Shown one piece after another: positions 48,601 to 60,046 of a DNA stretch of 64,000 bases. Each line of letters opens with the position of its first letter. The stretch's first letter is position 1. A program made the translations under genes and the position numbers. The DNA is taken from positions 14,164,501 through 14,228,500 of the forward strand of contig NC_091942.1 in assembly GCF_041260155.1 (NCBI RefSeq), read 5' to 3'. The DNA is from Ptychodera flava. Lineage: Eukaryota; Hemichordata; Enteropneusta; Ptychoderidae. A model generated the notes under the pieces. The model ran no database searches. It had not been told where the DNA came from and was given only the letters and a program-made list of their open reading frames with translations.

Positions 48601-51600
48601 ATTCTTGGTAAATGTCTTGTTTCCCCCACACCATAAATACCTGGTGGTCTTATTGCACATGTGCAGAGCTTCTTACCCCCTACAGAAAGAATATAGAGAA
48701 TCAAAGGTCATTTCAATGTCAAGAAATAGTAACTGAAAATATGTTATTTGACTCTTGTAACTATATTCATCCCATCCTCATGTCTTGACCATTTTTCCAC
48801 ATTTGGTAACTGTAAAGTACACCCCTGGCTGCTTTTTATCTTTTTGAATTCTCTGAATACACAGCAACTTCAAATATGGTCATATGTAGCACCATAAACA
48901 TATGAGAATTTAAATCCAATATGGCTTCCCTTGAATCACTGTCTAAATGTCATTTCTGTCATGAAGATCACCATATTACTGCGTTCAACATTTCAATCTT
49001 TGAAGAATTATCATCATCCAATAAAAAAGAGGAAGGCAAAGCAATGAGGTAAGAACTTTTCAAAACTTTCTTAAAAATACTGAGACAAAGACGACACCTC
49101 TATATGTCCCTGTCATATCTCATCTCAAACAAGTTAACCATGTACATCTCACCTTTGATAGCTTTACCATTGGCTTTTATGACAAGCTGTTCTGCCATTG
49201 ATTTGGTCCTGGAGTAGTGGTCCTTGTGCTGCAATGTAATGGACATTGTTCAACATTATACCAGAAATTTTGATATCTGTAATAAGATAGAGCTTTCACA
49301 AACACATCTACTGTCAAACCTGTCTCAGAAGTAACTCTTACAGAGTGGTCACCCCTTTATGGTGCAGTGCCCTGGCGTTTTACACGTTCAAGGCCCACTA
49401 CACAACAGCAACCTCTCTCTTATGTGATCAGTAGTCACATGACATTTCTCTCATTTGGTACAAAACCTGTGTATAATGGTCATCATATCTGCCTTTGAAT
49501 GACCTCTGTCAGAAAAATGCTTTCACTGTAGAGCAAGCATGGGGACTATTTAATATGATTTTAACACTGCAACATGATTCGCATTATTTTCGATAGCTTT
49601 ATGAATATGATATTGAAAGTTATTACTGCTGTTACCAATTCCTAAATTCACCACCAACACTGTCACTGAAAGCAGTGCCAAATCCACTCTCTATGTAAAG
49701 ACCACCGCCATATAGTGGTAATTTTTTCATGGTCCCGCAGGTGATCACTATACACAGGTTTGACTGTATTTATCCACAGCAAAAAATGAAATCACAGGTC
49801 TCATTCTGTGTAATTGCACTACTTCTACAACTTTCCCTGACTGTAACTAGACTGCTGAAGATGCTTTGACTGAAGGGTAAGATTATAACTATTCCGTACA
49901 CAGATGAGAAACCTTCCCTTTAATTCCTAACCTGTCTGTTTTTTACCAAAAATGCTGCAATTCTAAGGCTGTAATTATAATGAATTTGCAACAAACTTAC
50001 AGAAACACTTACACATAGTGAGTCTACCAAGCCGGGAGTTGTGATGTCACTTACTCAAAACAATTTAACCCTTTTCCTGCCAGACAGTAATAACTGTATC
50101 ACTTCCCCATCAGCAAGTCAGTAAAAGCGGTATTGAGCCAAAACATGACGTATTTTCACCCACTTGGCTTGGTATGTTATAGCATCTTTTGTCCAAAAAA
50201 AATCAAGTTTACAGTATTATGTTTTCAACAGCCTTCAAATGTACAGTATTATGTTAAAATACATCATATGGAATACGTTGTGTTTCATTAATTTTAACCA
50301 TCTTGACCTGGTGGTGAAATATGGACTTGGCAGGAAAAGGGTTAACATGTCAAAGGTTTTCAAACACGGCCGACTAAGAAATTTCAAGAAATTTCTACAC
50401 CGCCTCCAAAGGTGTTGAATTCATAAAAGTCAGCAGTCATGATGCTAAAACCATAATTTGCACCAAAGCAACAACTTTGAAATAATGGAGAGACTTATAG
50501 TGCACTTCGATCAGATTGGCAATTTCTGAAACCGCGGCATATTAAATGCACTGGCATGCAGTACAGAGAAATTGAAAAAAATATTTATACAAAGACAACG
50601 CCAAGAAAACTCAGTCATCTCTGAATCTTACAGCCTAACCTATTCACTCCAAAGTCCCTGTAATCAGGTCCACAATCACCATCCACAACAAACAGTTTGG
50701 GCAAAACCATACTGGGGAAAGGGTTGAATGTATGCTGTTCACTTTTGGAGAGAGGTAATCTCCTGATGTCTTTGAGGGAAAAAATTATGTATAGCAATCA
50801 TAATGCCTCTATTCACCTTATCAAGGGGAAGGATTGGTAAAGTCTCATCACCATTTCTGATGTCTTGACCACCAAAGATAACATTCAATGTACTTGTGTA
50901 TACCAGTCGGCTTATCCCAAGTTCACAGCATGCTGAGAAAAATGTACAAAATGGCTGACATAAAACAAATACTAATTGCAGCTAAATACGAAGAGTTGAA
51001 CATCGCCTAAGTTTACGTTCATCATCCACTATATCGGAAAAAACTTAAATTTAACAGAGTAAAACAAAAGTAACATTTTGAACAACAAGTGAGGAATGGG
51101 CATTTCATATTTTATATTACGTCAGCGCTTATTAGTTTGTTGTCATAATTTCAGAAACCCTGCTATCTGCAGTTGCCATTGAGCTAACAATATATACATA
51201 TTCAAAAATATCATTACAATGAAATTTTTCAGATTAACAGTGTGTCAGCAAGACATTTGGCTTTCCATGTACCGGTATGTCCTTGCCGTTTGGGCTGATA
51301 TGTGGAGGAAAGCAATTGCCAATACCAAATACATGCTATGTATCAATGCACTGGCATTTTAATAAACACCACTGACCGACAGCTTACCATCAATCATGCT
51401 CTGGGTACTGCCAACATTAACACTTTCGATGAATTCATTGCCTCGTAGCTACAGAAACAAACAGGAGACAAGAGTGCAACATGTTATTTTCAGAATGACA
51501 TGAATATATTCCATAGGATTTTACACTGACAGAAAACCTTACATGTATGTATCAGACTACAGAGTATTAAAAACATTATGAAAGGGAAAGACAGTATTGA

Positions 51601-53279
51601 GCAATTACGTATGACCAGAAGTTAAATCTGTGATAAGAATTGTTAATTCTTTTGTCAAAAATTGTTTGTAACAATATCATTTTGAATTATGGGAAAAGAC
51701 CTGCAGGATGAAAAGTGTGCAGGGACAATGCAAGGACAATTAATGACAACGAACTCATCAAAACCACTTCACATATATTTATTTACCTGTTCTTTGCCGG
51801 ACATACCATAGGATGCCAAGTGAAAGACACATGAGGCTCCCCTACATACTTGAAAGATGAAATTGCGATCTCGTACATCACCCTGGTCACATGTAAAGAA
51901 TATAGAAATATACCTTTGTTTTGTGTAAAACTGCCAATTCACCAGTAATCCAAAGTACACAACAGTATTAGCATTTAAGTTGAATTGTGAGAAATTACGT
52001 GAAGGTAAGTAAAAACATGACTACATTCATTGGTAAACACTCATCTGTTACTGTAAAACAGTACACTTATGATGACGTTTTTAGAGTAGAAATCATAGGG
52101 TTGACTTATCATTCTGTAGCATACACCATTCAAAAAGTTCTAATACTACTATATTCATTTCATCATTATTATATGGATGAACTGGAGGAAACATCATCAT
52201 TACATGTAAGGAAGTATGCACCTCAAAAGTAAAAGATGTTCAATTTGCTCAAACTTTTCTAAATGAAACTTTCAGCCATACTCTTACCAAAACGAGAATG
52301 AAAATCAGGGGTCACGGTATGCATTTTTAATTATCTGACATTCATCGATCTTTGAAATTCAAAATGGCTGCCATCCCTATAGGGCAAAATAATTTTTCTT
52401 TATTTTTGAAAAAAATTAGGTGAAATTTTTTTTTGTAATAAGAGCTTTAAAATGAGCCCCCACAAATGGTATATCAGAAAAGAATTGTAGAAATTTGAGA
52501 GGCCACATATCTGTCCCAGAGACAGATTGTACCCTTAAAGGAATCTGGCAAACTCTTTTAGAATAAACATCTTACGGCTTTGTGACTGACCTTTTCTTTG
52601 TACAATACTGTGTTAATGACAAAACTTGTAGTAATAAGTAATTTATATGCAAATTGCATAACACAGGGATGAGATGATTGCCTTCCTCTTGCTTTGAAAT
52701 GTTTATGATATTTTATTGGGTACAAAAGGGGATTAGCCACTAATGTAGGAAGGAGGGCAAACTGTTTCAGCTACCTCTTTGTGTCAAACAATATTAAATC
52801 ACACTTGTCAGTAATCTGAACTTGTTTCAGTCAGGAGGGCAATTTCTGTCATGCAACCTTGCCAACTGATTTCTGCAGTCTGTAATTAAGTTGTCACTCC
52901 TCCTGATATTCAGTGTTTTGCTCAGCCATGCCAAGCCACACACAAAATACTCACATGGCCATCAAAAAATAACTTTGCAAAAACCAGCTTTTTCCAAATT
53001 TTGTGAGTGCAGTAAGCGATGGCCCTAGCACTGACAAATTATCATCATCTTCTTGGCAACTGATCAATAGTGGGCGAAAGTAAGACGATTGCTTTGATTT
53101 CACAAACCTGAATAAACTTGATGCCGTCATTTACATCCTGTATTGGAGGTCGGATATCCACCAACAAGACATCGGCACCGAGGGAATAAAGCATACGACC
53201 TAAATGCATACCAAAGAAGCCACCTCCACCAGTTATCACAACCTTCTGATTTTCAAAGGAATGTACATGGTTACGAATT
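45694..53279 (-). CDS. SDR42E1: SDR42E1/2-like short-chain dehydrogenase
   Basis: Ten minus-strand exons join in phase: 53108-53279, 51787-51882, 51388-51448, 50817-50932, 49153-49228, 48597-48679, 48032-48169, 47495-47624, 46941-47014 and 45694-45915; the first coding exon was not found. The protein is an extended SDR of the 3-beta-HSD type. It has a Rossmann motif (VVITGGGGFFGMHLG), the family signatures FHLASYGMSGKEQ and RLVYTSTLNVIFGG (active-site Ser/Thr), the catalytic Y-x-x-x-K in DHYSRTKSMAEQ, RPPGIYGVGETRHLPRIV, EWVHVDNLAAGH and THYFNLEKASRHLGYEP, and a C-terminal membrane anchor after a basic stretch (KLKLKRKRRQ). Order and spacing match vertebrate SDR42E1/E2 throughout. Expected role: NAD(P)-dependent oxidation or reduction of a steroid-like substrate at the ER membrane; the substrate is not shown here. 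E1 versus E2 cannot be decided. The transcript end is probably at the AATAAA (minus) at 45469-45474. Confidence 0.92.
46160..46585 (+). mobile_element. 3' end of a truncated LINE
   Basis: The frame ends with CYTDVKLWNTLPNSLENQTS, then RLTEALKDYLL and TGA, the typical C-terminus of Jockey/CR1-like reverse-transcriptase proteins. About 300 bp of 3' UTR follows, ending AATAAAATGATGATGATGAT, a short-repeat tail typical of these elements. The rest of the element is missing, so it is a 5'-truncated insertion. It lies in the last intron of SDR42E, antisense to the gene. Confidence 0.75.
50065..50345. mobile_element. 281-bp TTAA-flanked MITE, CCCTTTTCCTGCCA ends
   Basis: TTAACCCTTTTCCTGCCA at the left and its inverse (TGGCAGGAAAAGGGTTAA, with one base difference) at the right form the TIRs, both bounded by TTAA. 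Intron insertion in SDR42E. The terminal CCCTTT links it loosely to the 93-bp family. Confidence 0.7.
50630..50735 (-). mobile_element. diverged copy of the 93-bp TTAA MITE
   Basis: Read on the minus strand it has TATGGTTTTGCCCAAACTGTT, GGACCTGATTACAGGGAC and TTGGAGTGAATAGGTTA, the same order as 7850-7942. Lies in an SDR42E intron. Confidence 0.5.
52215..52545 (+). repeat. dispersed repeat, copy B (partner at 8362)
   Basis: Matches 8362-8700 in order and orientation, including AAATGAAACTTTCAGCCAT, CTCTTACCAAA, AGAGCTTTAAAATGAGCCCC and ATATCTGTCCCAGAG. Sits in an SDR42E intron. Confidence 0.6.
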
Positions 53280-53487
53280 CTGCAATAATAAAATAACACA
53301 AATACAGGGTACAATAAACATTACGTGTCTTACACTACTGTGGTTATATGATACATATTGTACACTTGGTGATGATAGGAAAGAGAAGCCCTTCCATCAG
53401 TACATATATATTTTCTATATTCTGCGAGTCTGGCTATCAGAACAAATATTTGATGTTTTATAATTTATCATTTTTTGCTCACATATT

Positions 53488-53640
53488 TACACACGTGAGC
53501 ATATGTCGCAGCGATGTCTGTCTGTCTGTCCATCTGTGTGTCTGTCTGTCTGTTGGTCCGATATCTCAAAAACGGCTGATCAGATCAGAATCAAATCTGG
53601 TACATAGATTCAGTTAGCAAATGGCAAGAACTGATTAGTT
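53488..53640 (+). repeat. hairpin plus (GTCT)n module
   Basis: GCTCACATATTTACACACGTGAGC forms a stem (GCTCAC with GTGAGC), followed by CTGTCTGTCTGTCC-type units and then CTCAAAAACGGCTGATCAGA. The order parallels 18337-18425, and the last phrase resembles the repeat at 11551. It directly precedes the 147-bp array, so the two may be parts of one element. Confidence 0.55.
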
Positions 53641-53689
53641 TTGGTGGGTCTGGCTTGCATACTTTTTGCTCATTTGCATAATTAATGAT

Positions 53690-54860
53690 TTTAGAAAAAA
53701 CGGATACTCATTAAAAACGACTACACACAATTTGATGAGATTTGTTACAAATGTTGATCACACCAAGATATATCAGTAGTGGGAACCATTAAGGGGTGAC
53801 ATGAAAGAGAGTTGCTAATTTGCATATTTAATGAACTTTCCTAATTAGGGATATATATCTGATTTGACTCGATCAAAATCGACCAAACTTGGTATGTATA
53901 TTAAAGATATTATGATTTATCATTATTGAAAGTCATTAAGTGTTTAAACTGCAGCCAATTCCTAATTTACATATTTAATGAACTTTGCTAACTAGAGATA
54001 TATATTTAAATTGACTGGACCAAAGTTGATGAAACTTGCTACATGTATTGAAGCTACTATGATACAACATTTTTGAAAGTCATTAAACATTTTTACTTCA
54101 GCCAATTCCCAATTTGCATATTTAATAAACTTTCCAAATTAGGGATATATATCTGAATTAACTTGATTGTAGTTGTTGAAACTTGCTATATACATCAAAG
54201 ATACTGTGAGATAATATTATTGAAAATCAAAAAACATTTTACTTCAGCCAATTCCTAATTTGCATATTAAATGAATTTTCATAATTAGGGATATTTATCT
54301 GAATTGACTTGATCAAAATTGATGAAACTTCCTAAGTATATTAAAGACACTATAATACAATATTATTGAAAGTCATAAAGCATTTTCTCTTCAGCCAATT
54401 CCTAATTTGCATATTAAATGAACTTTCCTAATTAGAAATATAAATCTGAATCAACTTGACCAAAGTTGACAAAACTTTCTACATATATTGCAGATACCAT
54501 GATACAACATTATTGAAAATTATTAAGCATTTTTACTTAAGCCAATTCCTAATTTACATATTTAATGAACTTTGCTTATTAGGGATATATACTGGGATTT
54601 ACTTGATCAAAGTTGGCAAAACATGCTATGTACATTGATGATTATACCAGGTTAAAACAATATCAAAAGTCATTTCACATTTTCACGTCAGCTAATTTAT
54701 AATTTGCATGTCTAATGAGCTTTCACAGCTCGGCATATATGGCTTGAAGGACTTGGCCAAGGGTAATTACACTTGCTATATAAAGTGGTGATACAATGAC
54801 AGCAGTAAAAGAACTTTAATATTTTTATTTTAGCTAATTACATATTTGTATACTTCATGA
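53690..54860 (+). repeat. seven-unit tandem array with 147-bp period
   Basis: The marker TAATTTGCATATTTAATGAA (or a one- to three-base variant) begins at 53816, 53963, 54110, 54256, 54403, 54550 and 54700, giving intervals of 147, 147, 146, 147, 147 and 150. Other shared phrases are CTTGATCAAAATTGATGAAA, AGATACTATGATACAA and TATTGAAAGTCAT. Units diverge by roughly 10-20 percent, more at the edges. Very AT-rich, no coding frame. Confidence 0.85.
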
Positions 54861-55059
54861 CCTAATCGGCGGTGATTATTGTTCATTACGTTGATCATTA
54901 TACTTTCAATGAAGTTGAAAACATGTGGCCAAGGTTAAAATTTACACAAAACCACAATATATAATGAAACACATGAGCATTTTCAGTTCATATCTGGTCT
55001 ATATTCCTGCTCTCTAGAGTCCAACCTCATGGCATCATGATTTTCTTACAACAACAACA

Positions 55060-56030
55060 ACAGTAAAATGTGATGCACTTTCTACATCCAGAGTCCTATT
55101 ACATGCAATTGTATCATGGGCCTGTATTATGCAACTGCATACATGTTGTCAACAGTCACTTCACCAGGACTGTGGTTCCCTGTCACTGATTGGTAGGTGC
55201 ATGGAGCACTAGTCCCTGTGATGAAGGGACACATGTGCTCCATGGTAGGACTGCCCGCTTGAAAGATACTGCCATTGGTTCAAAGTTCCACACTTTATCA
55301 TTATCTACCTTGCAGTATCATACTACAATTCACTGATTGGCATAGGCTGATCTTGATCGCCTGTAATTTTTCAAACTTTTGTGAGATGTGTTTGTCTTTA
55401 CATTCTCTCAACACAAGTGCGTTCTACAGTACAATGGTAAACAGGCACTTCGATGGACTCTACATCCAGTCTTTTTCACAGGCGCTCATTGGTTGGGTAT
55501 TCTACTAAATCGATTGATCATCTGCTCGATCAATACATCTCGTACATGATCGATTGTTCGTGCAAACTACCTGGCCCATAAGTGCCTGTGGTCCTAGTAT
55601 TACATGTAATTGTAAAAAGGTTATTATGCAATGGTATGGTACTGTGGCTGCCAGTCACTGGTTGGTAGGTGTACTCCTAGCTGTGGGTCCACAGCTGTGG
55701 TATTTTCAGATGGGATTCCTGCCTTTTACGGGCTGATTTTGTCTTTTACTACCACCACAGCTATGGACCCACAGCTCGTGTACTCTAAGGTAGAATTCCC
55801 AGCTGCATGCAACATACTGCATGCCATTGGTCCAAAGTTCCACACTTTTCTTTATATCCACTGAGTACCTTGTTGAGTCACGCTACATCATACATGCAAC
55901 TCACTGATCGGAACATAGTTGACGTCTCTCACTCACGACTTGCCGATTATCTTTTGTGAGACATGTTTATTTTGTTCTGTCCATTGTCACTTCACGTAAT
56001 ACCATGCCATGGTATAGCACGGGGTCTTGT
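55060..56030 (+). repeat. diverged tandem duplication, each copy holding a different palindrome
   Basis: Copy 1 (about 55060-55545) and copy 2 (about 55546-56030) share GTCACTGATTGGTAGGTG or a close variant, GCCATTGGTTCAAAGTTCCA, TTTTGTGAGATGTGTTT and TGTCCATT-type stretches. Between the first two phrases, copy 1 has CATGGAGCAC paired with GTGCTCCATG (55199-55244). Copy 2 has AGCTGTGGGTCCACAGCTGT paired with its near-inverse (about 55668-55790). The palindromes are unrelated in sequence. No gene is seen. Confidence 0.6.
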
Positions 56031-56699
56031 TCATTGTGAAGGTCAGAGCGTCTGTGTTTTCCTTAGCAATTTCATGGTTATACCACGTACCTGTCTACCT
56101 GCAAACCCGTGCTTTGAGGTCCATTCATATTCGTATTTTGCCTTAATTGAGCGATGAAGGAGCAGCAGCGACTTGGCGAACGACTATCTGAAGTGCTTGG
56201 CTTGCAAGTTTGGCTGAGAGAGACCCGGTTTCATTCAGAGCAATACTAAAATTATCATTTAGAAAGGTGTGCTATAACCGGTAGATCTATGTTGCCTCTA
56301 CCACGGACCGTGTCTGTATCAGCTATGACCATGATCTACCGTATGGTTTCATGTAGAAGAAACCAGGGGACTATATGTGATTATGAATAAACCACGGTCG
56401 AAGTGGCCTTGCCGTTGCCCGCTACACATGACCTTACGCAACAAATAGCGCCGCCTCAGTTGCCTGCAGTGCTGATGAATATCATCATGGACCTATCACC
56501 TCGTTCGACAAAACTAGCGTTCGATGAGTTTTTAGTCAAAGCTATGGTTTTAAACGATTGTCTAACATTATCACAATAAGAAAACTGGCCACAAAACAAG
56601 GTTCATACAAACATAGTATGGGTGAAAAAACATAGTTCGTGTTCATGTCATGTTGATTTAGTGGATAACTTTTAGTAATGTCGCTCACGTGAGTCAAGG
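56031..56699. other. unassigned stretch before the tRNA gene
   Basis: No exon, repeat pair or motif could be supported. GCTCACGTGAGTC at about 56683-56695, just upstream of the tRNA, is a short palindrome similar to the stem at 53488. Confidence 0.4.
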
Positions 56700-56772
56700 G
56701 GCCGCGTAGCCTAATGGATAAGGCGTCTGACTTCGGATCAGAAGATTGCGGGTTCGACTCCCGTCGTGGTCG
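56700..56772 (+). tRNA. tRNA-Arg(TCG)
   Basis: The 73-nt cloverleaf is complete. The acceptor stem GGCCGCG pairs with CGTGGTC (two G-T pairs). The D arm reads GCC...GGC, the anticodon stem TCTGA pairs with TCAGA around the loop CTTCGGA (anticodon TCG, arginine), and the T arm GCGGG pairs with CCCGT around TTCGACT. The internal promoter boxes TAGCCTAATGG (A) and GGTTCGACTCC (B) are intact. A T-run at 56778-56782 provides the Pol III stop. No intron; CCA is not encoded, as usual in eukaryotes. Confidence 0.95.
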
Positions 56773-56944
56773 GCTATCTTTTTGTTTTTACTGCACCTCC
56801 AATGGCTACCTGATGTTATCACTAGTACTGTTTTGGCATATTCCTAGAAATAGACCAAAGAATACCAAGTTATGTGGTTTTCTCCTCTACCAAGTTACTA
56901 TACACAGCGAGGGCCGCTGAATGCATTATTCTACTTTTGTGTTA

Positions 56945-57312
56945 CAGTGACGGCACCAATAATTTTGACGATGAGATACAGCTGGATATTGATACACTAC
57001 CGAATTAGGTTTGTCAGTTTGCTCTCAAATTTACTCTTTTAGTGGTCAACTTTTACAACTTTGCGCCAACATCAGACAGACTAAAACAGCAGGTGACGCA
57101 GCAAGATGTCTGTAAACTAATTTACTATGTAGTATGTTTATATCTTTACAGCAGCTATCAGTTTCAATGGTGACACACACAGAGACTGGTTGCCAAGTTT
57201 TACAAGCAGTTCAAATTCACGGAGAGGTGGTAAAGGTGGTAAAAGAACGATGTTACTGCAAATTTAGACTCAGAGGACAGTGTTCTTTGTAGTTGAATAT
57301 CAATATAATACA
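56945..57312 (+). repeat. left arm of a ~360-bp inverted duplication with a terminal exon
   Basis: This arm matches 57669-58024 in inverse orientation at very high identity; the clearest difference is an extra GGTGGTAAA at about 57234-57242. It begins at a plausible 3' splice site (TACTTTTGTGTTACAG at 56947). It then encodes, in one phase, DGTNNFDDEIQLDIDTLPN and TAG (57008), followed by UTR-like sequence. The short acidic C-terminus is not recognised. Confidence 0.75.
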
Positions 57313-57668
57313 ATCTTGTCAATATAGAAAACTGTTGTCTGAGTTTTTTTAGGCGAGAAAGTTGCTGACACAAAGACCTTGGGTTGTTAGTTTTAGATTT
57401 TTTTGTGTTTAATAAAAACGTCGGATCAACTAGAAATGGTAAACACTCTTACAATGTTGCAATGTTTTTATCACTTGTCGCTACAATCTTGTCAATATAG
57501 AAAACAAATGACGTTCACGAAATAGCCTGAAACCCCCAAGTTCACTTCGTACTGAAGTAGGCCCCGATGTCAGCTCATTGAGAAATATGGTGTCATTCAT
57601 TTGTTGATAACCAAAGTAAAGTTTGTTCATTTTACACATCACTCTATTATTTTTGAAGTCATGAACTT

Positions 57669-58024
57669 TATTGATATTAAACTACAAAGAACACTGTCCT
57701 CTGAGTCTAAATTTGCAGTAACGTCGTTCTTTTACCACCTCTCCGTGAATTTGAACTGCTTGTAAAACTTGGCAACCAGTCTCTGTGTGTGTCACCATTG
57801 AAACTGATAGCTGCTGTAAAGATATAAACATACTACATAGTAAATTAGTTTACAGACATCTTGCTGCGTCACCTGCTGTTTTAGTCTGTCTGATGTTGGC
57901 GCAAAGTTGTAAAAGTTGACCACTAAAAGGGTAAATTTGAGAGCAAACTGACAAACCTAATTCGGTAGTGTATCAATATCCAGCTGTATCTCATCGTCAA
58001 AATTATTGGTGCCGTCACTGTAAA
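57669..58024 (-). repeat. right arm of the inverted duplication, with poly(A) signal
   Basis: On the minus strand it carries the same stop-containing exon (DGTNNFDDEIQLDIDTLPN, stop at 57958-57960) after a TTTTTACAG acceptor, and ends with AATAAA near 57669. The two arms point tail to tail across a 356-bp spacer (57313-57668), which holds two copies of ACAATCTTGTCAATATAGAA (57312 and 57484). Either two tail-to-tail paralogues share homogenised ends, or a terminal exon was duplicated by a hairpin-type rearrangement. Confidence 0.75.
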
Positions 58025-59394
58025 AACATGCTGCGGCCCTCGCCATGTATCTATGGCGTGTAATCCATGCCAAAATTAACACCTTACATTTTGAGCCAAC
58101 CTCCATCCAATTCTCACGGACTTCAATCCAACACGCAGTAATGTATCTACCACAAGCGACTGTGGTGCAACCCAGATACGAGGAGGACTTGATACAAGGA
58201 GAATTTGAAAATATTAAATATAGTGGATCCACATGTTTGGTGAAATTCATTCTTGTACACATATGCACTTGTAACCATCCTCATATTCGGTCATATTCCA
58301 AAATCTTCTTGTACACATATGCGCGTGTAACCATCGTATTCCAATCAAGTATATTTATATCAATCTACAAACATCTATAAATTCATAGATATTGCTAGTT
58401 TTGTTTGGGAAACAATACCATTCATAGTTTTTTAATAGACTACCATGTATAGTGAATATTTTTTCAATGAAATCCAAAAATCAAATTTCTTGTACACAAA
58501 TGCACTTTTTCACCCCCACTTCAAACAAAGTACATACAAAAATTATCAAACATATATAAATGTACAGATATAACTTATATTTGGGAGGAATGTTATTAGT
58601 TTGCCATGATTTGATACTTTTGGACGCACTATAAGCATATTGGCCACAACTTGTAATAATTGCGCAAAAAAATAGTGACACCCCGGGCCACAAGGCATGT
58701 GTGAAATTTCATGACCCTCCAAATATACTTGCGCCAAAAATTGCGACCCATCCCCTAAAAATTGGCCTCCCCCTGTAATTTCAGTCCAGTTCCTTGAAGG
58801 GAATGATTTAAAAATTATAGCAAGTCAGAAGGGGGCATTCGAACGCGTTTTGAGTTTGTTACCAGGGGCATTCGAAAAATCGGAGAACTATTTTGGATCC
58901 TCCCAGAGGTGTTTGTGAATGCAGCCTTACACTTTGAATCTTCTCCTGTATTTTATAAAACAGGCTTTAGTGCCTATCTGCAGTTTCAGACACAAAACTA
59001 ATACTAGAAAATATATTGAACTTTACACATCGCCTGTTCTCTTATACAGTCTAGCTGCAGTTTCAGAATTCAGAAAAACCAATGTTTTTTTAAGACTACA
59101 GCATCATGGGACGTTACTGTACTGTATAGGCAGTGGACGAACAATATCACAGCGCCCTCATCAGTCGAAGAACGAATCGAAATGAACGATACGATATCAT
59201 TGTTGCTTAGAAGTCATTGAACTATAAAAGTTGCTAACGGAATGTCTCACGTTTTTATGATATGGGACTTAGCACTGTCAAATTTAGTTGAGGTGGAGTG
59301 AACTATCACACCACCACAGTGGTGATTCAACAATATGAATATTGGAAAAGTAGCAACGTTTATGCTTGTTCAACATTAGTAACTTCTATATCCG
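58025..59394. other. unassigned stretch right of the inverted duplication
   Basis: A 312-bp minus-strand frame (57957-58268) continues from the shared exon and includes CGRYITACWIEVRENWMEVG with a possible donor GTAAGG. The phase does not join to the shared exon, so no gene model is offered. The rest is AT-rich, with no repeat or RNA gene seen. Confidence 0.4.
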
Positions 59395-59606
59395 ACACGA
59401 TTGGAACTAATTTGGGATAATTGGATGGTGAAGTAATGTCTATTTGATCTGCAAATGTAAGCGCATCTGCTTTTCTTTGTATAGGATAAACACTTGTTTT
59501 TATGATTAATTTTTAATATTGCAACATTCAGCTATAGTACACCTAACATTTTTGAAAATTTGAAAAATATGAAAATCCAATTATCCCAAATTAGTTCCAA
59601 TCGTGT
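59395..59606 (-). mobile_element. 212-bp MITE, copy 2
   Basis: Same length and same inverted ends (ACACGATTGGAACTAATTTG, then GGATAATTGGAT) as 35706-35917, in the opposite orientation, with small internal differences. Lies in the interval between the inverted duplication and USP7. Confidence 0.8.
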
Positions 59607-59897
59607 TATCTCAAGTTTTGATATAGAGAACATAAGTTTATTATTACTTTATGATTATTTTCCCACAATTTTACATTGTAGAACAACAGTTTTCACCAGG
59701 ATTCAAACAAGAGTTTCATGTTTTCCTTCTTAGGACAATATTGCAAGATGCAAGATTAGATTAGTGTTCATTTAATCCAGATTTACTGAGCACTGTTTCA
59801 GCATTAGTGTTTTATGATATTGATTCATTATAAATGCAGAATGTTCATCTACCTTCCATCTCACATTGTATAACTTAGAATATAATTATCTGTTCAG

Positions 59898-60046
59898 CCA
59901 CAGTCCCTCTATCCACTCTATGGATAGAGGGACTGTGGTTCAGCACTTCTGATAGACTGAAAGATCCATCACCCAAGGCACTCTCTGCACTCCCCCCCTC
60001 GAGCACAGAGAGCGCCCTCAAGCGACAGATCTGTCAGTCTAAACTA
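59898..60046. repeat. two adjacent hairpins
   Basis: Hairpin 1 (59898-59938) has perfect 18-bp arms, CCACAGTCCCTCTATCCA and its inverse, around a 5-base loop. Hairpin 2 (about 59951-60046) pairs TAGACTGA-AGAT with ATCTGTCAGTCTA, and GCACTCTCTG with CAGAGAGCGC. No coding role. Confidence 0.75.

Noticed and set aside
54456-54638. Short open frames in the 147-bp array
   Set aside because: They do not persist from unit to unit and are AT-rich translations of repeat DNA.
57957-58268. 103-codon minus-strand frame covering the right inverted arm
   Set aside because: Only the last 19 codons are shared with the other arm. The upstream part runs through a possible donor and acceptor in the wrong phase, so a continuous protein is unlikely.
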